A DNA stretch of 64,000 bases, taken from assembly GCA_940337035.1 (NCBI GenBank), contig OW679197.1, forward strand, positions 39,438,466 to 39,502,465, written 5' to 3'. The notes beneath the pieces are model-generated. The model made no database searches. It worked only from the letters and a program-made list of their open reading frames with translations, and was not told where the DNA came from. Shown one piece after another: positions 29,761-40,186 of this stretch (its first letter is position 1; each line of letters opens with the position of its first letter). The translations under genes and the position numbers were made by a program. The stretch comes from Agriotes lineatus (taxonomy: Eukaryota; Arthropoda; Insecta; Coleoptera; Elateridae).

Positions 29761-31562
29761 GATTTGTTTAGCACTCGATACTCGCCTATCGGCGGGTGTC
29801 GTAAGGACAATTTAATACCGTAACAATCTACTAACATAGTATAGTCGTATCATAACAATATATACAAAAGTTCGAGCAGGATATGCAAATACCTTTTGAA
29901 GGCGAGTTTGAAAGCAATTTCGACGTAACTGGGTAAGTTTGACAAGCTGAGAATTCCCTAACTGATATATGTATACTACACTTTAAATAAGGATGCAGTG
30001 GGTGGCGCTTTAAACGCAAATTCATTTTTACACTAGGAAAATATAAGTTTGTTTGACTGCTCATGTTTTATAAAACTGTTCTCCTATATAATTCAAGTTA
30101 AAGTTATAGGTCAACCGATTTTGTCCAATATTTATCGGTTTTCCTTTTATTGTTTTAGAATTTATACCGAATGTCACATTGACAATTTAAAAAATATGTA
30201 TTTGATTTTCAAATGGTTGCAATGATTACTTTGTTTCGACTACTGACATTCATAGTTATGATTACCACTTAGTTCCAAGTACTGCATGCTTTTTTGAAAT
30301 TTAGTTTCGGTAGTTTACGATTTAAGTGAATTATAGTAACTTGATTCTAAGTTGACTCTAACTTGAGTCTTGACGCGGCAAGCTTCTGTATTCATTGCGT
30401 TAAAATCCACGTCGGTTTGCATTAGAAATATAAGTAATAATTATAATTTAAATTTTGTATAGAGGTCTATGTAAACGTGCATTAAAAGTGGGTCATTTTC
30501 TTATTTACAAATCGTTTTGTTTTATTGCGACTAATCATTTACTCTGCATGTATGAAGCCGTAATAATACAAATGCGACTTACCGAATTCAACGAGTGAGC
30601 TGTTTTGAGCAAACTGGCCTCTTTTTGGCGAGTTTTGCTGCGCTCAAAAGGCTTAGAAGTCACCAGGGGCGGCGCCACCCAACATTTTGAACTGCACGGT
30701 AAAGCGAGCGAAACACCAGTAATGGCGATTTTCCAAAGGCCTATCATAAAGGTAGGAAGTGCACGTTTTCTTTGCCATATTAGTACGCGAAATAGTAAAT
30801 GTTTGTTGAAAAAGTATGTAATTTGGTGCATTCAAGATTCTACATTTTGCTAATAACGTAGAGATTCTTTCTTTGGCCTTAAGAAAGCCCCTTGAACTCA
30901 CGATTGATGTTTTAAATTGTTGTTTTGTGAAGTAAAGCAATACTTTTATAATAAATATTTGATCCCTGAAATACAATTTTGGTATAGACTTTCATGCTAG
31001 TGCGTCAAATGTTGATTTAAAGATAAGAATTTGTTGTGGTATCCTAACCATCGAAGCATAGCAGGAGTACCTATTAAGAATTAAATTAAATAGAGCAAAA
31101 GAATAAAAGGGTCTGGGGGTATCAAGCCATTAAAAATCCCATCCACGCCAGAGTTCCGCCATTTTAGAAGATAAAATAACTTGTGTGATCATGAGGGGTC
31201 AGTAATCAGTAACAGTGTATAAAAGCTCAGTAATAACCAATAACTATAGTTGCTTTTCTCAGTAATAGCTCTTCTAAAAACAATCCCGGTTACGAACAAA
31301 TCAAACATTAGGCGAAGTTTTTAATGTCTCTAGCATTTCGAAAGAAGTTACCATTGCTTGTAAGCAAATTGAAATACTCGCAACTTACGCCATGTGGTGT
31401 TGAGCGCTCAATCTCTGCTTATACCTACAAAAATGTATTAATAGAAGCCAAGCTTTTTTAATGGATAATTTTGACTATTAAATTCACCTGTCATCTGTCA
31501 AAAAGTAACCAATGAAAATCCACAATTTGACGTTTCTTGACCAATCAAAAAATATAGTTTGG
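29761..31562. other. Unassigned AT-rich DNA
   Basis: No coding motif, terminal repeat or RNA gene is recognised on either strand. Overlapping short frames at 30535-30976 on both strands show no conserved domain. Confidence 0.5.
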
Positions 31563-31722
31563 TTCATTGAATAGTCCCTCGAATGCCTTTATTAGTGAAA
31601 GTTAAGTAGAATATTTTTACGGTGGTGACGAGTGCGTTAGCACGAGTCCTAATCATACCAAAGCGCAATGGACATTCATGATACCACCGCAGAAATAGTC
31701 GACATAACTTTGACTACTCATG
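31563..31722. mobile_element. Hairpin MITE (family H2), partly deleted and split by a LINE
   Basis: It shares TTCATTGAATAGTCCCTCGA, AAAGTTAAGTAGAATATTTTT, GCGCAATGGACATTC and GACTACTCATGGTAT with the full copy at 36224-36436. About 40 bp of its left arm are missing. It stops at GGTAT, where the CR1-group LINE begins. A fragment TATAAGTGA, matching the missing right end, follows the LINE tail near 35905. Confidence 0.75.
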
Positions 31723-31823
31723 GTATGTCGCACTGTCGTTGTCGTCGTGCGGTCGGGTTTTGGTTCGCTGCTTGCCAGTTTATTTATTTTCTCTGATCAC
31801 TATATAAGAAACTATAATTAACC

Positions 31824-32791
31824 ATGCCTGATAATGAATGTTCTAAATGTGGTAACTCATTTACGAGTAATCGTCTTAATTCTGGAACTAAGTGCCAAAC
31901 ATGTGATAGTTATTTCCATTTCAAGTGCATTAATGTAGCCGGTGACTCGAAGGCCATGGTCCAATACAAGTGCGATTCTTGCAAATCACTCGACGACATT
32001 GGTTCCCAAAAAACTGTAAGTGATAATCTTTCTATTGATTATAAAAATCGCTGCTCTTCAACGGATGTAAATTATACTCTGAAGAATGTAATGATTGCTA
32101 TCGACTCTCTAACTAAATCAGTTAATCAAATCAAAACAAGTCAAACTGAAATGATGAAATCAATTGATTACTGCTGTGGTAAAATAGACGATTATGATAT
32201 TATGAACAAAAACTCACTGCTTTTGAAGCCAAAATTAAAACTTACGACGCTCTAATCGTCAAGACATCGGCACTAGATAAAGTTAACAATGAACTCACCG
32301 CGAAACTTGAAGACCTGGAGCAATACACCAGAAAAAACAACGTTGAAATACAAGGAATCCCCGAAATTCCCAACGAGAATCTATTTGAAATTCTATATAA
32401 AATTGGAAACTGCATTGGTTATACTATTCCTTACATGGCTGTGGATGCTATGCACAGAATTCCTTCGTTTAATAAAAATTCTGAACACCCCAAAAGTATT
32501 ATCGTTAAGTTTACTACTTTTATTATAAAGGCAGAAGTTATGGCAGCGCTCTCCAAGAAAAAAGTTTTACTAACATCAGAATTGGGCTTTCCTAATGGCT
32601 CAGGCCGTGTTTACATCAAAGATCATCTCTCACCGGCCAATAAGCGATTGTTATTTAAAACCCGTCTCCGGGCACGCAGTTCTGATTATAAATTTGCTTG
32701 GGTCCGTGACTCTAAAATTTTTGTGAGAAAAACTGATACATCACCAGAGATGCGCATTTGCGGTGAATCAGATTTAGCTGGTATTAAATAG
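31824..32791 (+). pseudogene. CR1-group LINE ORF1 with PHD-type zinc finger, one frameshift
   Basis: Residues 1-55 show CSKCGNSF, CQTCDSYFHFKC and YKCDSC, a C4HC3-like PHD pattern known from ORF1 proteins of several CR1-group LINEs. A coiled-coil-like region with LYKIGNCIGY, AVDAMHRIP and KSIIVKF follows, an RRM/C-terminal-type nucleic-acid-binding segment ending at a stop (32789-32791). The first frame stops at 32253-32255. The continuation is in another frame, readable from near 32215, so about one base has been lost in an A-run. ORF1 proteins bind the element RNA and chaperone target-primed reverse transcription. The identical break occurs in the second copy. Confidence 0.8.
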
Positions 32792-32834
32792 ATTGTAATC
32801 ATTTAACATTCATACTGTTTAGTTTGTTTAGTTA

Positions 32835-35665
32835 ATGGAGAAGACTAATATTAATTTTGGGCATGTTAATTCTAGATCACTTGTTTGTCATTTAGTTGAG
32901 TTTAAAGAATATATTTGTGAATCTAATTTTAATGTATTTGTTGTCAGTGAAACCTGGCTTACGCGTGTTGTCTCTGATACTGATATTGCTATCAATGGCT
33001 TCACGGTCGTTCGTGCCGACAGGCAAGTACACGTCGCGGTGGTGGAGTATGTTTGTATATTAAAAATAATATTAATTTTACGCGAATCATGTTATCTCAT
33101 ACAAATTATTTTGAACAATTATGGATAAAATTAAAAATTAATAAGAAACGTATTGCCTTGGGAGTAGTTTGCAGACCTCCAAGTACTGATTATAGACAGT
33201 TTGTTGATGAATTTGAAGATACATTATCTAACATTATGGCTGTAGCAGATGAAATAGTTTGCGTCGGTGACTTCAATATCGATGCATCTGTATTTTCGAA
33301 CAACACTGTCATGTTTATGAACATTATTGATGCCATTGGCCTAAAACAGATTATCAATCAGCCAACACGCGTAACCAGTACTTCATCATCTATGATCGAT
33401 CTGATTCTCGTCAGTGTCGAAGCGGATGTCAGAGATTCTGGTATTTTAAATGATCTCTCTATATCTGATCACTTTACGATATATATTTCTATTGCTTTTG
33501 AAGGTAAATCAAAACTAAATCAAACGTTGCATATCTATCGAGATTTCACTTCTTTTAATAATGAATCATTTGTTAGCGATTTACAGGCTATACCGTGGTA
33601 TAACTTATTTGATATTCCCAATATTGATGATAAAATTTCATTTTTCAACACCGGTATTTTACAGTTATTTAATTTACACGCCCCACTGCGTACAATTAAA
33701 TCTGGCAAACCTAGGCAACCCTGGATCACGGACAATATAAAAATTATGATCAAATTAAGAAAAAAAGCTTTTAATGATTATAAATTTAAAAAAACTACAG
33801 GTAAATGGGAATACTATAAATCACTGAGAAATCTAGTGACTTCCTCTACTCGCAGAGAAAAGCGTGCTTATCTGGAGTATTCGGCTGCGCATGACAACGT
33901 AAAAGATATCTGGAAAAACTTAATTAAATTAAACATTCATACGAAGAAAAAGAAAAATACAAATATTCCTAATCAATTAGGAAATGTCAATGAGATCAAC
34001 AAATTTTTTGTAAACTCCGCATGCGGTGGTAATCCTCCAGATTTAGAGGTTTTACATTTTTATCAAAACAACGTTTCTTGCAAAGTAAATGAAACCTTTA
34101 AATTAACTAGAGTCACTGATGATGAAGTCAATAAACTCGTTAAATCAATAAAAACCACTTCACGAGGTAATGACCAAATCAGTTCAATCATGTTAAACTA
34201 CTGTATTCCTCATTTATCTTTCTACATTACGCACATTATCAATTGTTGTATTATTAACTCAACATTTCCATCAGCTTGGAAACAAGCTCTTGTACATCCT
34301 ATCGCTAAAGTCAACTCCCCATCAGAATTAAAAGATCTTCGACCTATAAGTATCTTACCTACCTTATCTAAAGTGTTAGAGAAAATAATGGAATCACAAT
34401 TTCGCAGTTATCTGTTGTCATCGAATTTATTGCCAAATCATCAATCGGGCTTTAGAAAAAATTATAGTTGCTCAACTGCTTTACTTAATGTTACGGATGA
34501 CATATTTCAATCCGTCGATAAAGATAATTTAACTGTGCTCGTATTAATTGATTATAGTAAAGCATTTGACTTACTAAGTCATGATCTCTTACTTGCAATT
34601 TTACATTATGTAGGCGTCAGTTTTGATACAGTTAATATGTTCAGTTCTTACCTAAAACACCGGCAGCAAAAAGTAATTCTTCATGGTTTCACGTCTTCAG
34701 CTCTTGAACTAAATTCCGGGGTACCTCAAGGCTCTATATTAGGTCCCTTACTTTACTGCGTATATACAAGCAATTTCTTCTCTCTAGCTGCATTTAGTGC
34801 CAAGTATCACATGTACGCAGATGATACACAAATTTACTATTCATTTGCGCCCAATGATATTAATACTGCCATAAGCACTTTAAATGAAGACCTGAAGAAC
34901 CTAGTAAATATTTCCAAACAACATTGTTTAAAAATAAATGCGACTAAATCTGCTTGTCTGCTTTTTGGAAAAGTTAAATCCAGAATTAATGCCTTTGATA
35001 GAATTAAAATTTACATGGATGACGTGCTGATTCCTGTTATTAATTCTGCCAGAAATTTGGGATTAATATTAGATAGTAATTTAAGATTTAAGGAATATAT
35101 AAACAAATTAATCCAAGGCGCTTTTGCAAAACTCAAAATCCTTTATAGCAGTAAAACTATTTTAAATAAAAAATTAAAATTAATGCTCTGTGATTCCCTC
35201 ATATTATCGACCTTCAATTATTGTGATGTAGTCTACGGTTCTTGTCTTGATAATTTGGATGTTAATAGAATACAAAAAGTACAAAATGCATGTCTTAGGT
35301 TTATTTACGGTATTAGACGACGTGATCATATTTCTCATACTCTATCATATGCTAACTGGCTAAATATGAATAACAGGAGAAAGTATCATTCATTGTGCAT
35401 TTTTCACAAAATCATAATCACCAAACATCCAGGATATCTGTTCGAAAGATTAAGCTTCAGAACTGATGTACACAATTTGAATGTCCGTTATCGTGGGTTG
35501 CTTACACCTCCGCTACATAAATATGAAATTTTTAAACGCTCATTTTCATATAACATCTACAAACAATATAATCAATTACCTCTCAAATTCAAAATACTAT
35601 CACCTCTTTGTTTTAAATCTCAACTTCGAAAATATCTACTCTCTTATCAAGCATCACAAATATAA
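32835..35665 (+). pseudogene. CR1-group LINE ORF2 (endonuclease-RT), one frameshift
   Basis: The first frame (from ATG 32835) has HVNSRSL and VVSETWL, the endonuclease start. It shifts near 33030, and a second, long frame is open from about 33035 to 35665 (870 codons from 33053). That frame has VCVGDFNIDAS and LSISDHFTIY (endonuclease). RT blocks follow: DLRPISILPTLSKVLEKIM, QSGFRKNYSCSTAL, VLIDYSKAFDLLSHD, GVPQGSILGPLLY and MYADDTQIYYS. All catalytic boxes look intact. Only one frame break separates it from an intact ORF of ~940 codons, so the insertion is young. The function would be target nicking and cDNA synthesis. Confidence 0.88.
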
Positions 35666-35908
35666 AATCGCTTCAGTTCAAATTTTCTTAATAGTTATGG
35701 CAACCTGGTGCCTGTCTGCTGGCGTCGGCTTCGACATTTGCGACATTTAGATGTAGTTAGTTTTAAGTTAGGGGCGCAGGGAAGAACACCTGCTTGTTTT
35801 TAGCAAGTAAGATGATTGTGTTCCCTTTGGGTTTTGTTTCATTTTATCTTCACTGTTTGTACTTATTTAGAACCCAATAAATGGATTATTATTATTATTA
35901 TTATTATA

Positions 35909-35999
35909 AGTGACTATTCAACTCACCCCCTTCATGTTAACTATTAACCAATCATAATTTAGTATTTTTGTTATTTACACCAATTAGCGGAACTATATT
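35909..35999. other. Short spacer after LINE tail
   Basis: AT-rich sequence between the LINE tail plus MITE remnant and the 61-bp tandem repeat. No feature is recognised. Confidence 0.5.
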
Positions 36000-36121
36000 G
36001 ACAATTTTCACTAGTGAAAATAATCGACAATTTTCACTAGTTGCATAGTGAATATTTTATGACAATTTTCACTAGTGAAAATAATCGACAATTTTCACTA
36101 GTGGTATAGTGAATATTTTAA
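36000..36121. repeat. 61-bp tandem repeat, two units, with internal palindromes
   Basis: Two adjacent units each contain ACAATTTTCACTAGT twice. The first occurrence in each is part of the perfect 16-bp palindrome TTTTCACTAGTGAAAA. The units differ only at TTGC versus TGGT near the second half. Confidence 0.92.
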
Positions 36122-36223
36122 ACAAATATGATTTTTATTAGAAAAAGTCGATATTAGTGTTCTGTTACTACAGAAATTGCGTAGTTTGTTGCTCAATTTA
36201 CTGAAAACTAATTTGAAAAAGTA

Positions 36224-36436
36224 GTTTGGTTCATTGAATAGTCCCTCGAATGCCATTCTTAGTCAAAGTTAAGTAGAATATTTTTGCGGTGGTATCACTA
36301 CTCATGTCCATTGCTCTTAGGATTAGGACTTGTGCTAGCGCACTCGTCCTAATCGTGCCGAAGCGCAATGGACATTCGTGATACCACAACAAAAATATTC
36401 GACATAACTTTGACTACTCATGGTATTATAAGTGAA
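36224..36436. mobile_element. Hairpin MITE (family H2), full copy
   Basis: A strong hairpin. AGTCAAAGTTAAGTAGAATA with GGTGGTATCAC and GTCCATTGC pairs with the later GCAATGGACATTC, GTGATACCAC and CGACATAACTTTGACTACT. The apex has GGACTTGTGCTAGCGCACTC. It is non-coding. A deleted sister copy flanks the CR1-group LINE on its left. Confidence 0.85.
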
Positions 36437-36939
36437 TATGTTTTTCGACATTCTTTACAGTGGTGGATTATTTAGTTGATAGTTTGCAATAGATAACTTG
36501 TGTTTCAAAAGAAAGTTCACCAAAGAGGGCCAAGGAAGAAAAAGATGTACATCACATCAGCACGCTGTATGTGCAGTATTGATTCAGAAAGTAGGTAATT
36601 TTAATTAATACAACGGTCCCAAACCGCTTATTAGGCAAGCCCCTTAATTTTGTATATATCGTCATGGTTTGCACTGATCATCAAATATGCTATAAATGTA
36701 TGTTAGAAACGTGAAATGGTAAAAAAATCAATTACGATTGAGCTTACACTGACAGAGTAGATGCAACATTAAGTAGTTCAAATGTTTCAAATGCGAGCAG
36801 AGACATACGGAATGTTTGTCTAAGGTGACTTTGATGAACTTTTTTTAATCACGTGTTATGTATTTGTTACAAAACCCCTGCAATGCAAACCATTTATTTG
36901 TGCATTGTTTGAAGGTTATGTCCATTTATGATATCGCCA
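36437..36939. other. Unassigned AT-rich DNA
   Basis: No coding or structural signal recognised between the hairpin MITE and the pogo-like remnant. Confidence 0.5.
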
Positions 36940-37130
36940 ATAAGAAATCCCTTAAAATTCGATGAAAAACGTACAGTGCTAGTATATTTAAGTAAAGGCG
37001 AGTCAGTGACATCGTTAACTGAAAGGCATGGAGTTGCCAAATCTACCATTTGCGGAATGAAGAAAACATGCAGTTAATCTCAAAAAGAGTTGGCCAAACT
37101 TTCCCCGGATCAGGAAATATTAAAACTTGT
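36940..37130 (+). pseudogene. pogo/CENP-B-type transposase N-terminal HTH remnant
   Basis: The plus frame reads LKFDEKRTVLVYLSKGESVT, then SLTERHGVAKSTICGMKK, then after a TAA at about 37075-37077 SQKELAKLSPDQE. This is the psq/CENP-B N-terminal helix-turn-helix pattern (L...EK..VI..L.KGESV..LA..YGVGKSTI..IKK) of Tigger/pogo-type transposases. The CENP-B central and DDE domains are not present. A 199-bp MITE adjoins it downstream, so the gene may have been cut by that insertion. Confidence 0.75.
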
Positions 37131-37131
37131 A

Positions 37132-37330
37132 CAGTTACGGCCAAATAAAACCGGGCAGTAATTTACTCTATTGTGAATTGGTATTAAATCACCTAAGAAA
37201 CATAAAAATTAAAAATGACATATTAAGAATTCAAATTGTAAAGGTACTGTCAAGTAAAAGCCTGATTTACCAAAATTTATGAAAATGACAGAATGTCAAA
37301 ATGGTGGTCGTTTTTATTTGGCCGTAACCG
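37132..37330. mobile_element. 199-bp TA-flanked MITE
   Basis: CAGTTACGGCCAAATAAAA on the left and TTTTATTTGGCCGTAACCG on the right are inverted ends (one mismatch) flanked by TA. It is non-coding and consistent with a Tc1/mariner or pogo non-autonomous element. Confidence 0.82.
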
Positions 37331-37604
37331 TATATGGTTTACCAAATTACAGTAGAACCAGTGTAGCTTTGGGTGCGGCAAAAAACCACTAATATTAGAA
37401 TCTAGCAATTGCTAAGCTTCATATTGGTAACATTTGACATATATCAAACTGGCATTAATTTGCTAACGTGATTTAGATAAAATGATACGTCAGTAGCGTA
37501 CTAAAAACTTTTAAATTTAAGTAATTATGCTAAATAATAGAGTTTCTGCACAATGAAGTAACAAACACTGTTGTAGTAACAATGAATTCTTTGTGATGTG
37601 ATAC

Positions 37605-39571
37605 TTTTTTTTTTTTTTTTTTTTTTTTGTAGATACCCTTTATTAGCAATCAGAATAGATTACATTCTATGAGCTAATAGTTTATATTACAATGCTTGTT
37701 GGACAGTAAGACTTGGTACAGATGGGCTTCCAGTGAAGTCCGTCCTTGGTTAGTTTGCTAGATCCTTTGGCCATCTAGTCTGAAGCCTACGTAGTTGCGG
37801 ATCTGCTGTCAGGGGTTCTAGGGTTTCGTTGGGGTGACCTTCTAGAGTAGTATGGTGCTTAGTGGCATATTGATTGATGACTTCTGTCACGAACGGGATA
37901 TGGAGGTCTGTGTGCAGGGTGCGATTCGACACATACCATGGTGCGTTGGACATGATTCTCAGTGTTTTAGACTGAAAGCGTTGAATGATGTCTAAATTGG
38001 AATTTCTGGCACATCCCCAGAGCTGGCATCCATATGTCCAAATTGGGCGGATTATACACTTATATAATAAAATCTTGTTTTCTAACGTTAAAGATGAGTT
38101 TCTTCCTGTTATCCAGTACATTTTCTTTATTTTGAGGTCCATTTCCTTTCGCTTTTTGCTGATGTGGGTTTTCCAAGTTAAACGTTTGTCTAGATGGAGG
38201 CCGAGGTACTTCATCTCAGTAGTTTGCGGGATAGGAGCATCATTTAGGGTGACAGGTGGACAGGATGAACGCCTGGTTGTAAATGTTGTGTGAGTGCTTT
38301 TGTCTTCGTTGACTATTATTCTCCATTTTTGTATCCACTGCTCAATTTGATTGAGATGGGCTTGGATCATTTCTGAGGCAATATTTGGATCAGTATGAGA
38401 TGCAAGGATTGCTGTATCATCTGCGAATGTGCTTAGCATCGTATCGTTGGAGATTGGTAGATCGGATGTAAAGAGCAGGTATAACATGGGTCCCAAAACA
38501 CTGCCTTGTGGCACGCCTGCATTTATTTGTTTAATATCTGACACCTCAGAGCCTATCTTTGTTTGGAAGTTCCGAGCAGTGAGGTAAGAGGTAATTAAAA
38601 GATAATATTCGTGGGGGAAAGTTTTCTTTACTTTGCATAAAAGTCCTCTGTGCCATACTCTATCGAAAGCTTGTCTGATGTCTAACGATACAGCAGAACA
38701 ATATTCTTTGTTTTGTAGAGCAGTGAGTATAAAATTTATAATGCGATGACATTGCTGTATTGTGGAATGATTCCGGCGAAACCCAAATTGATGATTAGGT
38801 AACCATTCATCTTGGAGTGAGAGCGTGGTGATTCTTTTTAAGATTAGTTTTTCCAGCAGTTTGGATAAGACTGGAAGGAGACTAATAGGGCGGTAGGATT
38901 TGATATCATTAGGTGGTTTTCCAGGTTTGAGAATTAGGATTATTTGAGCGAATTTAAATTGGAGGGGCCAGTAAGTTAGTCTTAGAATTCCATTGAATAA
39001 GATAGTCAGAAATTTGATACCTTGTGTTGGTAGGTGTTTCAGTATAATAGGCGTTATTAGATCGTACCCTGGAGCTTTATTATTGTTTAAGAGGTTTATC
39101 TCAGCTTGGATTTCTGTAGCAGTAAATTTTTTAATTGGTAAAGACATTTGTAGTGGGGTTTGAAGTTCTTCTTCAATCTCTGGGTCTATTTCGTCAGAAT
39201 TGGGTTTGAACACTTCAGCCAACTCGTTTGCAAAAGCGTCAGCTCTTTCCTTATCAGATCTTAACCATTCACCACTTTGGTCCCGTATTGGTGGTATGTG
39301 GAGTTTCGGTCGTTTTAAGCCCTTAGTGGCTTTCCAAAGTGATTTATCATGAGGAGATAACGCTTTAAGATGTTCGTGGAATGTTTCGTTCCGAGTTTCT
39401 CTTAATTTGTTCTTGAGTTTGTTATTTAGCTGGTTAAAGTTGCGTTTGTCTTCTACACGGCGCGTGCGGTGCCATCTCGCCCTAGCACGTCGTTTTTCCT
39501 TAACTATTTCCATGATCTCATATGGAATATTATGACTGGTTATCTTAATGTTGGTAGGTTGGGGAGTGGCG
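37605..39571 (-). mobile_element. Jockey-type LINE, 5' end lost in the gap
   Basis: A T-run at 37605-37628 is the poly(A) tail on the minus strand. A ~120-bp 3' UTR precedes the end of a long open ORF that continues up to the N gap. A poly(A) tail and Jockey-like RT set it apart from the CR1-group and RTE elements nearby. In copy 2 only its tail and 3' UTR fall inside the window. Confidence 0.88.
37750..39571 (-). CDS. Jockey-type LINE ORF2, reverse transcriptase part (5' partial)
   Basis: The minus-strand frame is open from the gap edge (39571) to a stop at 37750. The first ATG (39513) is internal, because the frame continues upstream with HNIPYEIMEIVKEKRRAR, so the true start lies beyond the gap. 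The linker FHEHLKALSPHDKSLWKATK precedes the RT: NNNKAPGYDLITP, SYRPISLLPVLSKLLEKLIL, HQFGFRRNHSTIQQ, AVSLDIRQAFDRVWHRGLL, GVPQGSVLGPMLY and STFADDTAILAS. YGCQLWGCA and the C-terminal tail follow. Every RT box is intact and no stop interrupts ~600 codons, so the copy is young and may be functional. The endonuclease cannot be assessed. Confidence 0.9.
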
Positions 39572-39671
39572 NNNNNNNNNNNNNNNNNNNNNNNNNNNNN
39601 NNNNNNNNNNNNNNNNNNNNNNNNNNNNNNNNNNNNNNNNNNNNNNNNNNNNNNNNNNNNNNNNNNNNNNN
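39572..39671. other. Assembly gap, exactly 100 N
   Basis: A run of 100 ambiguous bases is the conventional placeholder for a scaffold gap of unknown size. It cuts the Jockey-type ORF on the left. On the right it abuts a sequence identical in context to 13348. Confidence 0.99.
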
Positions 39672-40186
39672 TTCTCCTTTCTTGCTCTGAGTATTAAAGC
39701 TGTACTCATAATCAGCAAATATAATTATTTTGATTTATTTAAATGGAACACCTTCTATATCCCTGTATTTTTGAAAAGTACTTTTGGTGAGATTTCTTCT
39801 GACATTTTATTTCCTATCCCTAACTTCAATCGCTTTTCAGATTTGATTTTCTCCTGCTTGTTTCGTTTTCCCGTATTTCTAGTTTTGAGTAGTCGCTGGG
39901 TTTTTTTTAAAACTTGGGTTAATCTTTTTTTTTAAAACTCAAGTGTTTAAATAATTATTTTAACGGCGTTTGTTTGTTATCATTTTAAATAAAGCATTTT
40001 ATGGGACTTAAATTGTTTTTATGTTCAAACAAGCATATCTGAAAAATAGTTGAACTTAGAGGTATGAAGTACCATATCAAAAGAAAGCTCATTAAAAGAG
40101 CTTTTCAAAAATACAAAAATATACAGGGCGTTCCATTTGAAAATATCGAAATATTGAACACCCTGTATAGCATTAATATTCAGAAC
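39672..40186. repeat. Foldback transposon remnant, right arm inner part (copy 2)
   Basis: Corresponds to 13348-13877. The left arm is absent because the block starts inside the element. It lacks a 16-bp segment present near 13835 and has several substitutions. Confidence 0.85.

Larger units (their letters stand above)
31723..35908 (+). mobile_element. CR1-group LINE, nearly full length (copy 1)
   Basis: Order: a ~100-bp 5' leader, ORF1 (31824-32791), ORF2 (32835-35665) and a 3' UTR with AATAAA at about 35877 followed by an ATT microsatellite (35886-35907). There is no poly(A). PHD-type ORF1, APE endonuclease plus RT, and a simple-repeat tail place it in the CR1/L2/Daphne/Crack assemblage. 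The exact clade is not resolved. It interrupts an H2 MITE, whose intact relative at 36224 shows the empty site. Confidence 0.85.
13348..37709. repeat. Copy 1 of a 24.4-kb near-identical duplicated block
   Basis: The block recurs at 39672-64000 in direct orientation. The match begins abruptly at TTCTCCTTTCTTGCTCTGAG. It is still continuing at the window end, where GGACAGTAA at 37709 aligns with 64000. Net length differs by 33 bp. See the findings for the assembly question. Confidence 0.97.
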
